From: a virus
Virus record (IMG/VR): IMGVR_UViG_3300021057_000007
Location: 1-43,447 of that record
DNA: 43,447 nucleotides
Strand: one strand, 5' to 3'
The first letter of the stretch is position 1; every line of letters starts with the position of its first letter. Position numbers and translations under genes: made by a program. Positions 18,083-26,069 of the stretch are shown piece after piece. Under the pieces are notes generated by a model, which worked only from the letters and a program-made list of their open reading frames with translations, did not search any database and was not told the DNA's origin.

Positions 18083-21000
18083 TGCCGAATCCTTTTGCAC
18101 AGTTTGAATCCTCTGCAGCACCTGCGGTAACGGGCGCAAATCCTTTTGCGCAATTTGAAGAAACGGCAGCAGCGCCACCACCTGCGGAGCCTTTACAAGC
18201 CTCTGCGTTTCAGGGCGCCGGACAGACGCAAACGTTCAGCCCGCCAGTGTTTCCGGGAGCGGAGGTTCCACCGCAGGACGACTTCGACATGCCGCAGATG
18301 CCGGCGGAAGATGCGGCTCCAAGCTATCAAGGCTTTGAGTTCAACCCGAGCTTCAACATCCCGCAAGGGCAGCAGCTGCACTCCTTCCAAGACTTTTGGA
18401 ACCGAGGAGTCGTAAAGAATGTCGGAGAGATCGGACAAGGGTTAACCGTACTCGGCAACGTTGCCAAGGCAAGGATGGCGGATGCGGTCACTCCTCAGCA
18501 TCTGCTTGGCAAGGACCCCTTACAGCAGTTGGGGGCAGCCTTTAAGCGGGTGACGGGTGACCCGGTGCAAGCGGCGGTTGTCGGAGCCGGCAAGATCGCG
18601 GGGGTAACCAATCCGGTGATGCCGGTAGTTGGTGCCGTATCCGCCGCATTTGGCGGGGATCCTGCGATGGGGACTAAGCCGTTATTGCGTCCATTTCACA
18701 ACCCGGAAGGACTGAATGATCTTGCGCAGACAGCACAGTTTGCCGGGGATGTGGCGCAGTCGTATTCCCGCAACTACATAGATCCGATCGCACATGGCGA
18801 CTTCGGAAGGGTTGCGGGCTACGTCTCCAACAATCCGGTTTATGCGGCAATGGATGCAGCCAGCATCCCGGGTCCAATGGTAAAGATGGGCATGGCTCCA
18901 ATCAAAGGAGTGGCTTCGATGACAGCGAAAGCCGCAACAAAAGCCGTACCGGCTCTACCTGCTTACGGGCGTGTAGCAGAGGGCATAGGCACCGTTATTG
19001 GTGGCGCCGCTAAAGAAGCGGTAATGAACTCTCCTTTGGCGAAGAGTGCCCAGCATTGGAGCCTAATTCGAGACCTCATTTCCAAGGCTGATAAGGCTTG
19101 GCAGAAAGAGTTCAAGGAACTGATGGAGTATGTCGAAGAGGCATACAACGCCATTCCCAAGAAATGGTCCGAAGAGGATTTGACCGCCATTATTACAATG
19201 TCGGACATGGATAAGTATGTTCAGGCGACGATGGATCCTGACTTCCCGAAGATTCAGGCATACATGGACAGAGCCAACAGCGTTAATCACTTCCTGGGGG
19301 AGAAGCTCAAAAAAGCCGGAGTGATGACACAAAGGCAAATCGAAACAGCAACCTATGGTGATTTCGTTCTTGGGAATCTTCGGCGCCAACATCCGGATCT
19401 TCCCGCTTCTTTCTTGAACACGGAAGAAGGGTGGCAACACATCCAAGCGGCGAAAGCCAGCATGGAGAACATGAAGCAGAAGCCACCGGTTTACATGGGC
19501 ATCATTCCCAAGCCGGTATCGGATGCGGTGCGCACCAGCGAAGGAGCTTTCGGCGGGGTCGGCAAAACACTCAAGGGTGCCGTCAAGAAAGATGTGACCG
19601 TTCCAGGCTCCGGAGACCCGCATTTTGCTACCCCGAGAGAAGCTGGATTCCGCAATGCCGGGCAACACGAGATGTCTCCGATCAAAGCGTTCGAAGTGCG
19701 CTTGAGGCAAGAGCTTGCTTATCTGCACATCAAAGAGCTCTTTGAGAGCATGATAGACAACCCGACGCTCAAGGGTTCCGCGGAAGCGCAAGAGTTCTTT
19801 GTCAAAGACTACTTTGACAAGCTCGCTAAGGCGACCGGGTTGCCATCGCTTCCGAATCTTCCTGATGTGATCAGTATTCCGGGATGGGCAAAGAATGACT
19901 TAGAGGCTGTGCTGTCCACGCCAGCCACAAACCTGGTGAACAAGGTCAACGAAGCCGCTAACCGCGTATTCAAAACTTTGACGCTCGGGCTCAAGCCTTC
20001 GTGGGCTGCTATGCAGTCGGTACAGAATATGGGTGTTTCCTTCTGGTCGAAGTTCCGAGGAATGAGCCCGAATGAAATAGCCGCTTCTGTGATGGCTCAC
20101 TTTGTTGCCTTTGATCCGGCTATTCAAAAGATGATGCCCGCTGGCGTCAACATGACCAATTATGGCGAGAAGCCCTTAGTCAAAGGACTTGCAAAGCTGC
20201 TTGCGCCAATCACGGACAAGGTGTTCGGTGCGGCGACGTGGGCGGACAACTACACGCGCACGGCTCATGCAGCTTATGAGTTGATCAAGCAAATAGAGAA
20301 CGCCGGAGAGTACCGGGTCCCCTTGGAGAAAGCCTTCTCCTTAATGGCAAGGTATGACCAAATAGAGAAAGCAATTGCCAACCCGCAGTATGCGTTGAAG
20401 GCGGTTGCTGAGGTCAACAAATGGTTTGGTGATTACTCCGAGATTGCTGCGCAGATGTGGAGAGAGCCACGCGCCTGGTTCCCGTTTTTCCTCTGGTGGA
20501 TTCACTCCGGAACGTTGACCAAAGCCGCCTTGGTTCAAACTCCTGGTAAGTCCAGGGCGTTGGCTCATCTGGCGAAGAACGCTCCGCCATACTTTCAAAA
20601 CAATGATGTGGATGACTACCACAAACGGCTTGGCATGGTTGCCATGTACGACCTACAAGGACAAGTCCGCAAGGGTCCCAATCAAGGCAATCTTTTGATG
20701 GGTGGTGGCGCCGGCATGTTGCCGATGACGCAGACCTTAGACTTAATGGAGAAGGCTTACCAGCATCTACACGGCACGGTAGACACTCGAGATTCTTCCG
20801 GACTCCCGGTGGTTACGCCGATGGTCGCATTCGGTGTAGGGATGATCGGCAAGAATCCGCAAAATTTGCAAGACTGGTCCGATCCGACCAAGGTTCATTC
20901 CGGCGGTAAGCAATACCGGCACGACGACGAAACCGGGGAATGGATAGAAGTAACCCCTGCTCCGAATCCGCCGCAACTCCTGTTGCGGGCGATTGCACCA

Positions 21001-21309
21001 GGGCAGGAAACCTTGATGCGGGATCTCTTTGCCGGGGACGAGAAGGCGTCAGACTTCACAACTCCATTTGTGAAAGCTCCTAAGCGTGGGCAAGGGGATG
21101 AGCCTCTCAAGAGCTATCCAATCCTGGAGCAAATCTTCTACTCGATTACAGGGATGAAGCCGACCGAGGCTATCATCGACAAAGACACAGCCGACATGAT
21201 GAAAGCCCGGGAGCAGCAGCGCGTAGAGCGCGCTGCAAACAAGTACCAATCCCAAAGAACAACACCCGAACCAACCTGGATCGGTGAGATCCTCGGAGGC
21301 AAGAAATGA
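18082..21309 (+). CDS. Large putative DNA-ejection protein
   Basis: 1075 residues, the longest gene here. It opens with two copies of NPFAQFE (residues 3-9 and 20-26) in an Ala/Pro-rich leader, a tag-like repeat I have seen at the start of other large phage proteins. Glycine-rich hydrophobic stretches (AAVVGAGKIAGVTNPVMPVV, near residue 160) and long helical regions follow. Size, place before the lysozyme and companions suggest an internal protein ejected into the cell. No catalytic motif identified. Confidence 0.6.
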   Translation: MPNPFAQFESSAAPAVTGANPFAQFEETAAAPPPAEPLQASAFQGAGQTQTFSPPVFPGAEVPPQDDFDMPQMPAEDAAPSYQGFEFNPSFNIPQGQQLHSFQDFWNRGVVKNVGEIGQGLTVLGNVAKARMADAVTPQHLLGKDPLQQLGAAFKRVTGDPVQAAVVGAGKIAGVTNPVMPVVGAVSAAFGGDPAMGTKPLLRPFHNPEGLNDLAQTAQFAGDVAQSYSRNYIDPIAHGDFGRVAGYVSNNPVYAAMDAASIPGPMVKMGMAPIKGVASMTAKAATKAVPALPAYGRVAEGIGTVIGGAAKEAVMNSPLAKSAQHWSLIRDLISKADKAWQKEFKELMEYVEEAYNAIPKKWSEEDLTAIITMSDMDKYVQATMDPDFPKIQAYMDRANSVNHFLGEKLKKAGVMTQRQIETATYGDFVLGNLRRQHPDLPASFLNTEEGWQHIQAAKASMENMKQKPPVYMGIIPKPVSDAVRTSEGAFGGVGKTLKGAVKKDVTVPGSGDPHFATPREAGFRNAGQHEMSPIKAFEVRLRQELAYLHIKELFESMIDNPTLKGSAEAQEFFVKDYFDKLAKATGLPSLPNLPDVISIPGWAKNDLEAVLSTPATNLVNKVNEAANRVFKTLTLGLKPSWAAMQSVQNMGVSFWSKFRGMSPNEIAASVMAHFVAFDPAIQKMMPAGVNMTNYGEKPLVKGLAKLLAPITDKVFGAATWADNYTRTAHAAYELIKQIENAGEYRVPLEKAFSLMARYDQIEKAIANPQYALKAVAEVNKWFGDYSEIAAQMWREPRAWFPFFLWWIHSGTLTKAALVQTPGKSRALAHLAKNAPPYFQNNDVDDYHKRLGMVAMYDLQGQVRKGPNQGNLLMGGGAGMLPMTQTLDLMEKAYQHLHGTVDTRDSSGLPVVTPMVAFGVGMIGKNPQNLQDWSDPTKVHSGGKQYRHDDETGEWIEVTPAPNPPQLLLRAIAPGQETLMRDLFAGDEKASDFTTPFVKAPKRGQGDEPLKSYPILEQIFYSITGMKPTEAIIDKDTADMMKAREQQRVERAANKYQSQRTTPEPTWIGEILGGKK

Positions 21310-21806
21310 AGGTAATGAGATCTTCAGTTGAGTGCCGGGAAGTATGCGAACACTTCGAAGGCAGGCATGCCAAGGTTTATATCTGTCCGGCAGGATTCCC
21401 AACCGTAGGTATAGGTCACAAGCTGAAGCCCGGGGAGAAGTTCACTACCCCGCTTTCAGATGCTGAGATTGATGCGCTCTTTGACAAAGACATCCGGGGT
21501 GCCGAGGGTATAGTCAATAAATATGTTGCAGTAGACCTAACGCAGAAGCAGTTCGACATGCTTGTGGACTTCACGTTCAACGTGGGTGGTGATGCGTTCA
21601 GGACATCGACGCTCTTGAAGATGATCAACCGGAAAGATTTTATCGGGGCAAAGGCTCAGTTCTCCAGGTGGAACAAGGCGAAGAATCCGAAGACTGGAAA
21701 GCTTGTTCCGATGGCGGGGTTAACGAGGCGCCGGAAGTGTGAGGCTGAGATCTTCGGGGGCAAGGACATTGCTTATCTAGAGGCTAACAACTGGTTCAGG
21801 GTTTGA
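21306..21806 (+). CDS. GH24 endolysin (T4-type lysozyme)
   Basis: 166 residues. The muramidase core is clear: HFEGRHAKVYICPAGFPTVG gives catalytic Glu18 and Thr33, with Cys27 where T4 lysozyme has Asp20; this CPAG variant is common in phage GH24 enzymes. Further family motifs are QFDMLVDFTFNVG and the C-terminal GLTRRRKCEAEI. It cleaves peptidoglycan between MurNAc and GlcNAc at lysis. No signal peptide is present, so it needs a holin. The start overlaps the upstream stop (ATGA). Confidence 0.9.
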   Translation: MKVMRSSVECREVCEHFEGRHAKVYICPAGFPTVGIGHKLKPGEKFTTPLSDAEIDALFDKDIRGAEGIVNKYVAVDLTQKQFDMLVDFTFNVGGDAFRTSTLLKMINRKDFIGAKAQFSRWNKAKNPKTGKLVPMAGLTRRRKCEAEIFGGKDIAYLEANNWFRV

Positions 21807-21819
21807 TTCTTGTCTCTCA

Positions 21820-21838
21820 ATACTACATAGAGTAGTAT
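21820..21838. promoter_or_regulatory. Inverted repeat ATACTAC-N5-GTAGTAT
   Basis: Seven-base perfect arms lie in the 51-bp gap after the lysozyme gene. There is no T-tract, so an operator or RNA processing stem is likelier than an intrinsic terminator. It could separate lysozyme from the tail-fibre and lysis genes downstream. Confidence 0.4.
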
Positions 21839-21857
21839 CCGTATCGAGGTAATTGAA

Positions 21858-22289
21858 ATGTTCAAAAGGTCCTTTCTGCTCCTTGCTTTCTTGTTGTCTA
21901 TCCAGGCAACGGGAGCGGCTCCACTAGTAACGCTCTCGGGCGTAACGAGCCCGGATAAACCCGTAAGCGCAAGCGATCCGATCCCGGTATCCGGGACAGT
22001 AACCGCTAACCAAACAAGCGTTGCCCAAGCTTCGATCATCAACACAACGGACAACATCCCGAACACAAGTACAACCGTGACTCTTGCTCAAGCGTGTACC
22101 CATGTTCTCGTTAAGACGCCTTCGACAGCGGCGATTCTGTATATCGACTTTGCTAACGGTGCCGCTGCAACTTCAGCTGATTTCCAGCTTGATCCCGGAG
22201 CTGGGATCTTGATCGAAGGACCGAGCATTACAACTTTCAAAATCCTAGGAGCGTCCGCAACCGGAACGTACTCGGTGCTGGCATGGTAA
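21858..22289 (+). CDS. Secreted-type beta-rich small protein
   Basis: 143 residues. MFKRSFLLLAFLLSIQATGA is a strong Sec signal peptide. The mature part is Thr/Ala/Ser-rich and beta-structured (PLVTLSGVTSPDKPVSASD), as in small tail-fibre or decoration proteins. GAGG precedes the ATG. It is followed with overlap by a second exported fibre-like gene. Function unknown. Confidence 0.65.
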   Translation: MFKRSFLLLAFLLSIQATGAAPLVTLSGVTSPDKPVSASDPIPVSGTVTANQTSVAQASIINTTDNIPNTSTTVTLAQACTHVLVKTPSTAAILYIDFANGAAATSADFQLDPGAGILIEGPSITTFKILGASATGTYSVLAW

Positions 22290-23212
22290 GAAAGTTCATC
22301 AATCACTTGAGAAAAACTAGCACCGGATCTTCGTTGCTGGTTTTCGTCATGTTCATGTTCTGTACTGCCGTTCTCGGTTCTGGGTACAGCAGCGGTGGCG
22401 GCGGTGGGGCTGCTGTGGACGCGGCGAATACTTGGTCAGGTATTCAAACATTCCTTGACGGGAAGCTGCGCATTGGCGATAGCGCTGGCGACCACTTCAT
22501 CACAATCGAAACTAACACGAACGAAGCCGCCGATTACAGCTTAATCGTGCCGGACCTGGCGGCGTCTGACACGCTCATGACGCTCGCGACATCGCAGACC
22601 GTGACAGGCGTCAAGACGATGAGCAGCACAAGCGGTAACACCATTCGCTTTAGTATGACCGGGTTGCAAATTAATGATACTGGCGGTGACCATGTCATCA
22701 CCTTCACACCATCTGGAAACGAAGCCTCCGGGCGGACTCTGAATATCCCACTGATGGGTGGGACTGGCACTATGCCTGTCACCCTGGATGTGCAGTTTAC
22801 CGACGTGTCCACGGGCGCAGATACTAACCCGACGAACGCCTTCTCTTACACCCTGCCCGCCAACGTAATGCTCGTGAACGGACGCACCGTGCATTATCGC
22901 GTACATGGCAGCACGGCGGCTAATGCCAATGGCAAAACGGTTTCACTACACATTGGCACAACTGAGGTTTATAACACCGGTGCTGTCGCGGCGAACAATC
23001 AGGATTGGGACCTGGAACTGACTTTTACGGACACCGGAAGCAATACGCAAGATTGGACCGTGCGAGGTGTTTATGGCGGTGCGCTTGTGGCGGCGTCCGG
23101 CACGACCACCAAGACGGATACCACATCTAACGTCATCAAAGCCCAGTTAACCAACAGCGTAGCCAACGCTGGCGACATCACAGCCAAAACAGCGGAGTGC
23201 TGGATTCAATAG
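22283..23212 (+). CDS. Tail-fibre-like protein with N-terminal hydrophobic signal
   Basis: 309 residues. A basic start (MVRKFINHLRK) is followed by a hydrophobic segment (LLVFVMFMFCTAVLGS), then a Gly-rich linker and AANTWSGIQTF, a phrase typical of fibre proteins. Two related beta units follow (LRIGDSAGDHFITIETNTNE and LQINDTGGDHVITFTPSGNE, near residues 61 and 131), an internal duplication. The C-terminal half looks like a beta-sandwich. It probably contacts the host surface; the signal remains unexplained. Confidence 0.65.
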   Translation: MVRKFINHLRKTSTGSSLLVFVMFMFCTAVLGSGYSSGGGGGAAVDAANTWSGIQTFLDGKLRIGDSAGDHFITIETNTNEAADYSLIVPDLAASDTLMTLATSQTVTGVKTMSSTSGNTIRFSMTGLQINDTGGDHVITFTPSGNEASGRTLNIPLMGGTGTMPVTLDVQFTDVSTGADTNPTNAFSYTLPANVMLVNGRTVHYRVHGSTAANANGKTVSLHIGTTEVYNTGAVAANNQDWDLELTFTDTGSNTQDWTVRGVYGGALVAASGTTTKTDTTSNVIKAQLTNSVANAGDITAKTAECWIQ

Positions 23213-23221
23213 GACTAAATC

Positions 23222-23293
23222 ATGGCAGCAAAACTAACGATTTGGACAGAAGGCGTGAAGTTCCAGAAACTGACACGCCCCTACACAGACTAA
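23222..23293 (+). CDS. 23-residue peptide
   Basis: ATG 23222 follows AGGA with seven-base spacing and the frame reads MAAKLTIWTEGVKFQKLTRP to a stop at 23293. It fills the gap between fibre and lysis genes. Evidence is limited to start context and position, so it may be spurious. Confidence 0.3.
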   Translation: MAAKLTIWTEGVKFQKLTRPYTD

Positions 23294-23311
23294 ATGCTAA
23301 GGAGAATCCTG

Positions 23312-23608
23312 ATGTCTGCAGTTCGAAAAGTCTTAGGGTTTGCCGGCGCTCTTAAGGGTGCTGTAGACACCGTGGGCGATATCATCTCGGCAGGCAAGGC
23401 GATTCTTGTTATGCACGATCGTCTTGACGATGATCTTGATGACAACGGGAAGGGTGAGTTTCAGGACTGCCTGGATGAAGTTGACGGCATCCTTGATGAC
23501 ACCGTTGCTTTCGGCAAGGAGACATTCCAGAGGATCCTTAGACTTGTATCCCGGGTAAAGAGACTCGGGCGTTACGTATCCACCGGAGACAAAGGAGAGA
23601 GCAAGTGA
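23312..23608 (+). CDS. Small acidic helical protein of the lysis region
   Basis: 98 residues from ATG 23312, preferred over ATG 23294 because AGGAG at 23300-23304 is well placed for it. An amphipathic N-terminal helix (VRKVLGFAGALKGAVDTVGD) is followed by a very acidic patch (DRLDDDLDDNGKGEF) and a basic C-terminus. No membrane span is convincing. It starts the coupled trio ending at 23984. Confidence 0.6.
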   Translation: MSAVRKVLGFAGALKGAVDTVGDIISAGKAILVMHDRLDDDLDDNGKGEFQDCLDEVDGILDDTVAFGKETFQRILRLVSRVKRLGRYVSTGDKGESK

Positions 23609-23751
23609 TCCGCAGGTTATTCGACAACAACTTTACGGTTCCGGAGATGGCGCTTGCTGCCCTTGTAGTGCTTTCAATCTTTGCCGGTGGAGTGTTGGGA
23701 CCCGAGTTAAAGAAAGAGCTAATAGCGCTGAAGCAAACGGTCTCCAGATAA
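23605..23751 (+). CDS. 48-residue single-span membrane protein, lysis candidate
   Basis: The GTG start overlaps the upstream stop and AAAGGAGAG precedes it. The protein has one hydrophobic helix (MALAALVVLSIFAGGVLG) followed by a short charged helix. Its stop overlaps the next ATG (TAATG). Small one-span proteins beside a two-span protein are typical of holin and antiholin pairs, which is the inferred role. Confidence 0.6.
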   Translation: MIRRLFDNNFTVPEMALAALVVLSIFAGGVLGPELKKELIALKQTVSR

Positions 23752-23984
23752 TGGACCCGAGAACTGCGAGACTACTGAGCCTTGCAACTTACGTGATTGC
23801 CTGGGCAACGTTGGCATACTCCGCTGCCTGCATTTGGGAAGCGGTGGCACCCTTTAAGGGAATGACTTACAAGGTCCCGGCATCGTTGGAAACCTTCTGT
23901 CAATTAGCCGTAGGTTCGGGGTTGGTTGTCTTAGGGATACCGACGATCTCAAATCTCTTTAAGAAAGAGAGACCGAAGAAGTAG
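23751..23984 (+). CDS. Putative holin, two membrane spans
   Basis: 77 residues with two hydrophobic segments (TYVIAWATLAYSAACIW and LAVGSGLVVLGIPTISNLF) and a strongly basic tail (KKERPKK), the composition of a class II-like holin. It would permeabilise the inner membrane so that the GH24 enzyme, which lacks a signal, reaches the wall. It is the last gene of the rightward block and overlaps the end of the leftward block by 26 bases. Confidence 0.6.
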   Translation: MDPRTARLLSLATYVIAWATLAYSAACIWEAVAPFKGMTYKVPASLETFCQLAVGSGLVVLGIPTISNLFKKERPKK

Positions 23985-23994
23985 GCTTCTCCGG
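23954..23994. terminator. Convergent inverted repeats, possible bidirectional terminator
   Basis: Two dyads lie where the rightward and leftward blocks meet: TCTCTTT-AAG-AAAGAGA at 23954-23970, and AGAAG-TAGG-CTTCT at 23977-23990 extended by CCG/CGG. Neither has a long T-tract, so termination is a guess from position and symmetry. Confidence 0.35.
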
Positions 23995-24147
23995 CTTCAC
24001 CGGTGTCAGGGTCAACACGAACTCCTTACCCCGGGTCTCTAGGGCAAGCTTCAAAGGTTGCTGCTCCTTCAGGTCCAGCACTTCCACCAGGTCCTTCGGG
24101 ATCGTAACGCTGTAAGATGTGCGGGCTTTCCGCAGGAAGATATGCAT
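23959..24147 (-). CDS. AbrB/SpoVT-type swapped-hairpin DNA-binding protein
   Basis: 62 residues. TSYSVTIPKDLVEVLDLKEQ matches the AbrB/MazE-like N-terminal pattern, a strand, IPKDLV, then a short helix. Such proteins bind DNA as dimers and serve as antitoxins or transition regulators; no toxin gene is adjacent, so a regulator is likelier. AAGGAG precedes the ATG. It is the last gene of the leftward block and is coupled to its upstream neighbour. Confidence 0.7.
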   Translation of the reverse strand: MHIFLRKARTSYSVTIPKDLVEVLDLKEQQPLKLALETRGKEFVLTLTPVKPEKPTSSVSLS

Positions 24148-24539
24148 TAAGTATTCTCCTTGGCTCGCTCGGCAAGCGCCTTAATCTCCTTCCGCTTCAT
24201 CACCGCGAAGAGATCAGCATCGTCCAAGCGAACGAAAGTAGCTATCAATTTGCCACCTTCAAAAACGCCGACGCTTTGGATTAAGTTGAGTTGGCGATCC
24301 GTCGGTTCCAGCTTCTTCACTTCAATGTTCATATTTATCCTCTTCCGTAATTTCGCCATAGATTTGTTGAAGCGTTTGGCGTTGAAGGCTGCATAGGCTT
24401 CGGAGTCCTGCTGGAGTTCAAAGCCAAGGCGCGCTAGGTCCATAAGGTCAGCGAAGTCATCGTGCACGTGATCCGGCGCGTTCATCACGAACCAGGATTT
24501 CACGTTCTCGATTGCAAGCTCTAAGGTTTCTGCGGTCAT
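24147..24539 (-). CDS. Hypothetical protein with possible internal start
   Basis: 130 residues, helical and charged in the first half. An in-frame ATG at 24332 has a better ribosome site (GAGGA, seven bases away) than the ATG at 24539, so a 61-residue form beginning MNIEVKKLEPTDRQLNLIQS may also be made. No family recognised. The end overlaps the AbrB-like gene by one base. Confidence 0.6.
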   Translation of the reverse strand: MTAETLELAIENVKSWFVMNAPDHVHDDFADLMDLARLGFELQQDSEAYAAFNAKRFNKSMAKLRKRINMNIEVKKLEPTDRQLNLIQSVGVFEGGKLIATFVRLDDADLFAVMKRKEIKALAERAKENT

Positions 24540-24542
24540 TTG

Positions 24543-24788
24543 TTATCCAATGTCATCGCCGCATCCGGCGCAGTGCGTGTCTGGTTCCAATCCGTGGCAA
24601 TGCCAGACCATGCCCGGTGGGTGGCGCCGTAGGCGACAGAAGAATGCTTCCCATGAGAACCCCGCGCGTCCTCGTCCGCATGAATACTCGCCGCCAGTGA
24701 TTAGGTAGTCCCAGCGCTCACGGGTGAAGTAAGCGAGAATCGACCAAAAGCAATTTTGGATTCGTTGCCACAGTGTCAGTTGCTGCAT
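24543..24788 (-). CDS. Cys/His-rich small protein
   Basis: 81 residues with several cysteines and histidines toward the C-terminus (MVWHCHGLEPDTHCAGCGDD), suggesting zinc binding. AGAAGG lies before the ATG. A CATAAC element (24811-24816) precedes it. Function unknown. Confidence 0.5.
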   Translation of the reverse strand: MQQLTLWQRIQNCFWSILAYFTRERWDYLITGGEYSCGRGRAGFSWEAFFCRLRRHPPGMVWHCHGLEPDTHCAGCGDDIG

Positions 24789-24810
24789 GTTTGAGTGCCT
24801 TCTAACGTTT

Positions 24811-24824
24811 GTTATGTTTCATTC
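24811..24824 (-). promoter_or_regulatory. AAACATAAC element upstream of a mini-operon
   Basis: Read on the minus strand the site is GAATGAAACATAAC. It belongs to a set of similar sites before separate genes of the 24.5-28.7 kb block. It resembles a -10 box (CATAAT versus TATAAT) but has no clear -35. Confidence 0.45.
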
Positions 24825-25145
24825 AGTTTTAAATAGTGGCGTCGTTTCAATTGCGGGCGCCCTTCGTTTCCGTGGCGGGCGCTGCTTTTCTCTCTCCGTG
24901 CAGTCATAGCCAGGCAGTCCCATGCGCTTCGCAATTGATTCCTTCACTTTGCCGTCACCCCAGTAGGCTTCGCCTAACGCCTTATCGATGGTGCAATTGA
25001 ATCGACGGATACTCACATCGTCGCCGGAACGCGGTGGAGTGTCGCTTCGATGACCGCTCCATTTCCAGCAGTTGTGACAGTTATGGCTTTCCCAGCCACC
25101 GTACTCGGTGCCGTTGCTGAAGGTATGAACGCGCTTCTCGGTCAT
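24819..25145 (-). CDS. Stand-alone copy of the methylase C-terminal Cys domain
   Basis: 108 residues from ATG 25145, chosen because the gene upstream ends there in an ATGA overlap. FSNGTEYGGWESHNCHNC near residues 9-26, then C-x-I-D-x-A-L-G near 55 and GDGK near 65, match the last 77 residues of the adenine methyltransferase at 27869-28654. Four cysteines are conserved between them, so a zinc-binding fold is likely. The C-terminus is basic (RPPRKRRAP). Function unknown. Confidence 0.7.
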   Translation of the reverse strand: MTEKRVHTFSNGTEYGGWESHNCHNCWKWSGHRSDTPPRSGDDVSIRRFNCTIDKALGEAYWGDGKVKESIAKRMGLPGYDCTEREKQRPPRKRRAPAIETTPLFKTE

Positions 25146-25273
25146 ACGAACCTCATGTGCTGGCAGCACCAAACGATGTCGCAAACCAGTCTAAAGATGC
25201 CGTATATCCCAAGCGTGAAGAAAATGAAGCCGATTAGTTCGGCTACGTTTATTTCAAGGTCTTCGTCAATCAT
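25142..25273 (-). CDS. 43-residue single-span membrane peptide
   Basis: ATG 25273 follows AAGGAG with ten-base spacing. The protein reads MIDEDLEINVAELIGFIFFT, then GIYGIFRLVCDIVWCC, a single hydrophobic helix. Its stop overlaps the start of the Cys-domain gene. A longer upstream frame exists but lacks a ribosome site. Function unknown. Confidence 0.55.
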   Translation of the reverse strand: MIDEDLEINVAELIGFIFFTLGIYGIFRLVCDIVWCCQHMRFV

Positions 25274-25286
25274 TCTGATAAGACTC

Positions 25287-25300
25287 CTTATGTCTTGTTT
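25287..25300 (-). promoter_or_regulatory. AGACATAAG element
   Basis: On the minus strand it reads AAACAAGACATAAG and merges with the Shine-Dalgarno of the gene at 25273. It is the weakest clear member of the CATAAT set. Confidence 0.3.
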
Positions 25301-25301
25301 A

Positions 25302-25517
25302 TTATTTGTCCATCCATTTGTCGGCGCAGTCTTCATCGCAAAAGAAGTAGACCGTCTCTCTAATCTGTCCATTGCTCATCGTCTCTTTGCGTGACCGTTT
25401 GTAGTGCGGACTTAATTCCTCACAGTACATGCAGTATCCGTCAGGATCTCCGTCGCAACTGACGGATGAGCCAGGCTGGTAAGAGCCGAAGCACGTCGGG
25501 CAGAACCATGTTGTCAT
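25302..25517 (-). CDS. Zinc-finger-like small protein
   Basis: 71 residues with three Cys pairs: FCPTCFGSYQ, YCMYCEE and FFCDEDC near the C-terminus. The last resembles treble-clef or MYM-type zinc sites. GGGGGAACG precedes the ATG, and the start overlaps the upstream stop (ATGA). Function unknown. Confidence 0.6.
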   Translation of the reverse strand: MTTWFCPTCFGSYQPGSSVSCDGDPDGYCMYCEELSPHYKRSRKETMSNGQIRETVYFFCDEDCADKWMDK

Positions 25518-25834
25518 CGTTCCCCCTTCGCGACAATGGTGCAGATGAACTCTTTTTTGTCGTCGTCTCTGATGGCGAAGCCGCGAACCAGTTCGTACTC
25601 GACGCCGTTATGCATACAGCCCATGCGCTCTTGCCAGCGTGTTATCGGTCCTGCCATTAGCAGAGCGTAGGCAGCGGCGGCGGCAAGTGATTCGTCGTCT
25701 TCCTTCTCGAAAAGCTTGCTGGCGTCCTTTGAGATGTACAGCGGAATCCCAGCCTTCCATGGAATCTTGCGTAACTCGCCGTCAGCGACAGCCTGGGCGT
25801 GAGTGTATTTGTAGATCAGCTTACCTTCGTCCAT
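25514..25834 (-). CDS. Hypothetical protein
   Basis: 106 residues from ATG 25834, supported by AAGGAGG ten bases upstream. It is mixed alpha/beta, with an Ala-rich helix (ESLAAAAAYALLMAG) in the middle and a closing EYELVRGFAIRDDDKKEF strand region. No family recognised. Its start lies inside the end of the preceding gene. Confidence 0.6.
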   Translation of the reverse strand: MDEGKLIYKYTHAQAVADGELRKIPWKAGIPLYISKDASKLFEKEDDESLAAAAAYALLMAGPITRWQERMGCMHNGVEYELVRGFAIRDDDKKEFICTIVAKGER

Positions 25835-26046
25835 TTGCCGTTTTCCTCCTTGTATCCCATGTGAGTAACCTTCCACGCGCACTCATCACAGCGCGGAAAC
25901 TTGTCCTTGTCCGGGTGATCACCTTTGTACGTTCGCGGTCCGGCGCCACACAGGGCGAACGGATTACCGGATAGCCAGAGATGCGATACTGTCGGCTTCC
26001 CAATACCTGGTGGCGATGGCTTGTCTAGCGTCTTCGTGAGCGACAT
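25816..26046 (-). CDS. Small protein with CxxC and conserved His/Asp
   Basis: 76 residues from ATG 26046, after GGAA and a CATAGT element. RCDECAWKVTHMGY near the C-terminus, with an earlier Cys (ALCGAG) and histidines, could coordinate zinc. It heads a coupled three-gene unit ending at 25302. Function unknown. Confidence 0.5.
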   Translation of the reverse strand: MSLTKTLDKPSPPGIGKPTVSHLWLSGNPFALCGAGPRTYKGDHPDKDKFPRCDECAWKVTHMGYKEENGKWTKVS

Positions 26047-26055
26047 ATAATTTCC

Positions 26056-26069
26056 ACTATGTTTTATTC
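26056..26069 (-). promoter_or_regulatory. AAACATAGT element
   Basis: On the minus strand it reads GAATAAAACATAGT, ten bases before the gene start at 26046. It matches the 24811 and 26449 sites at most positions. Confidence 0.4.
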
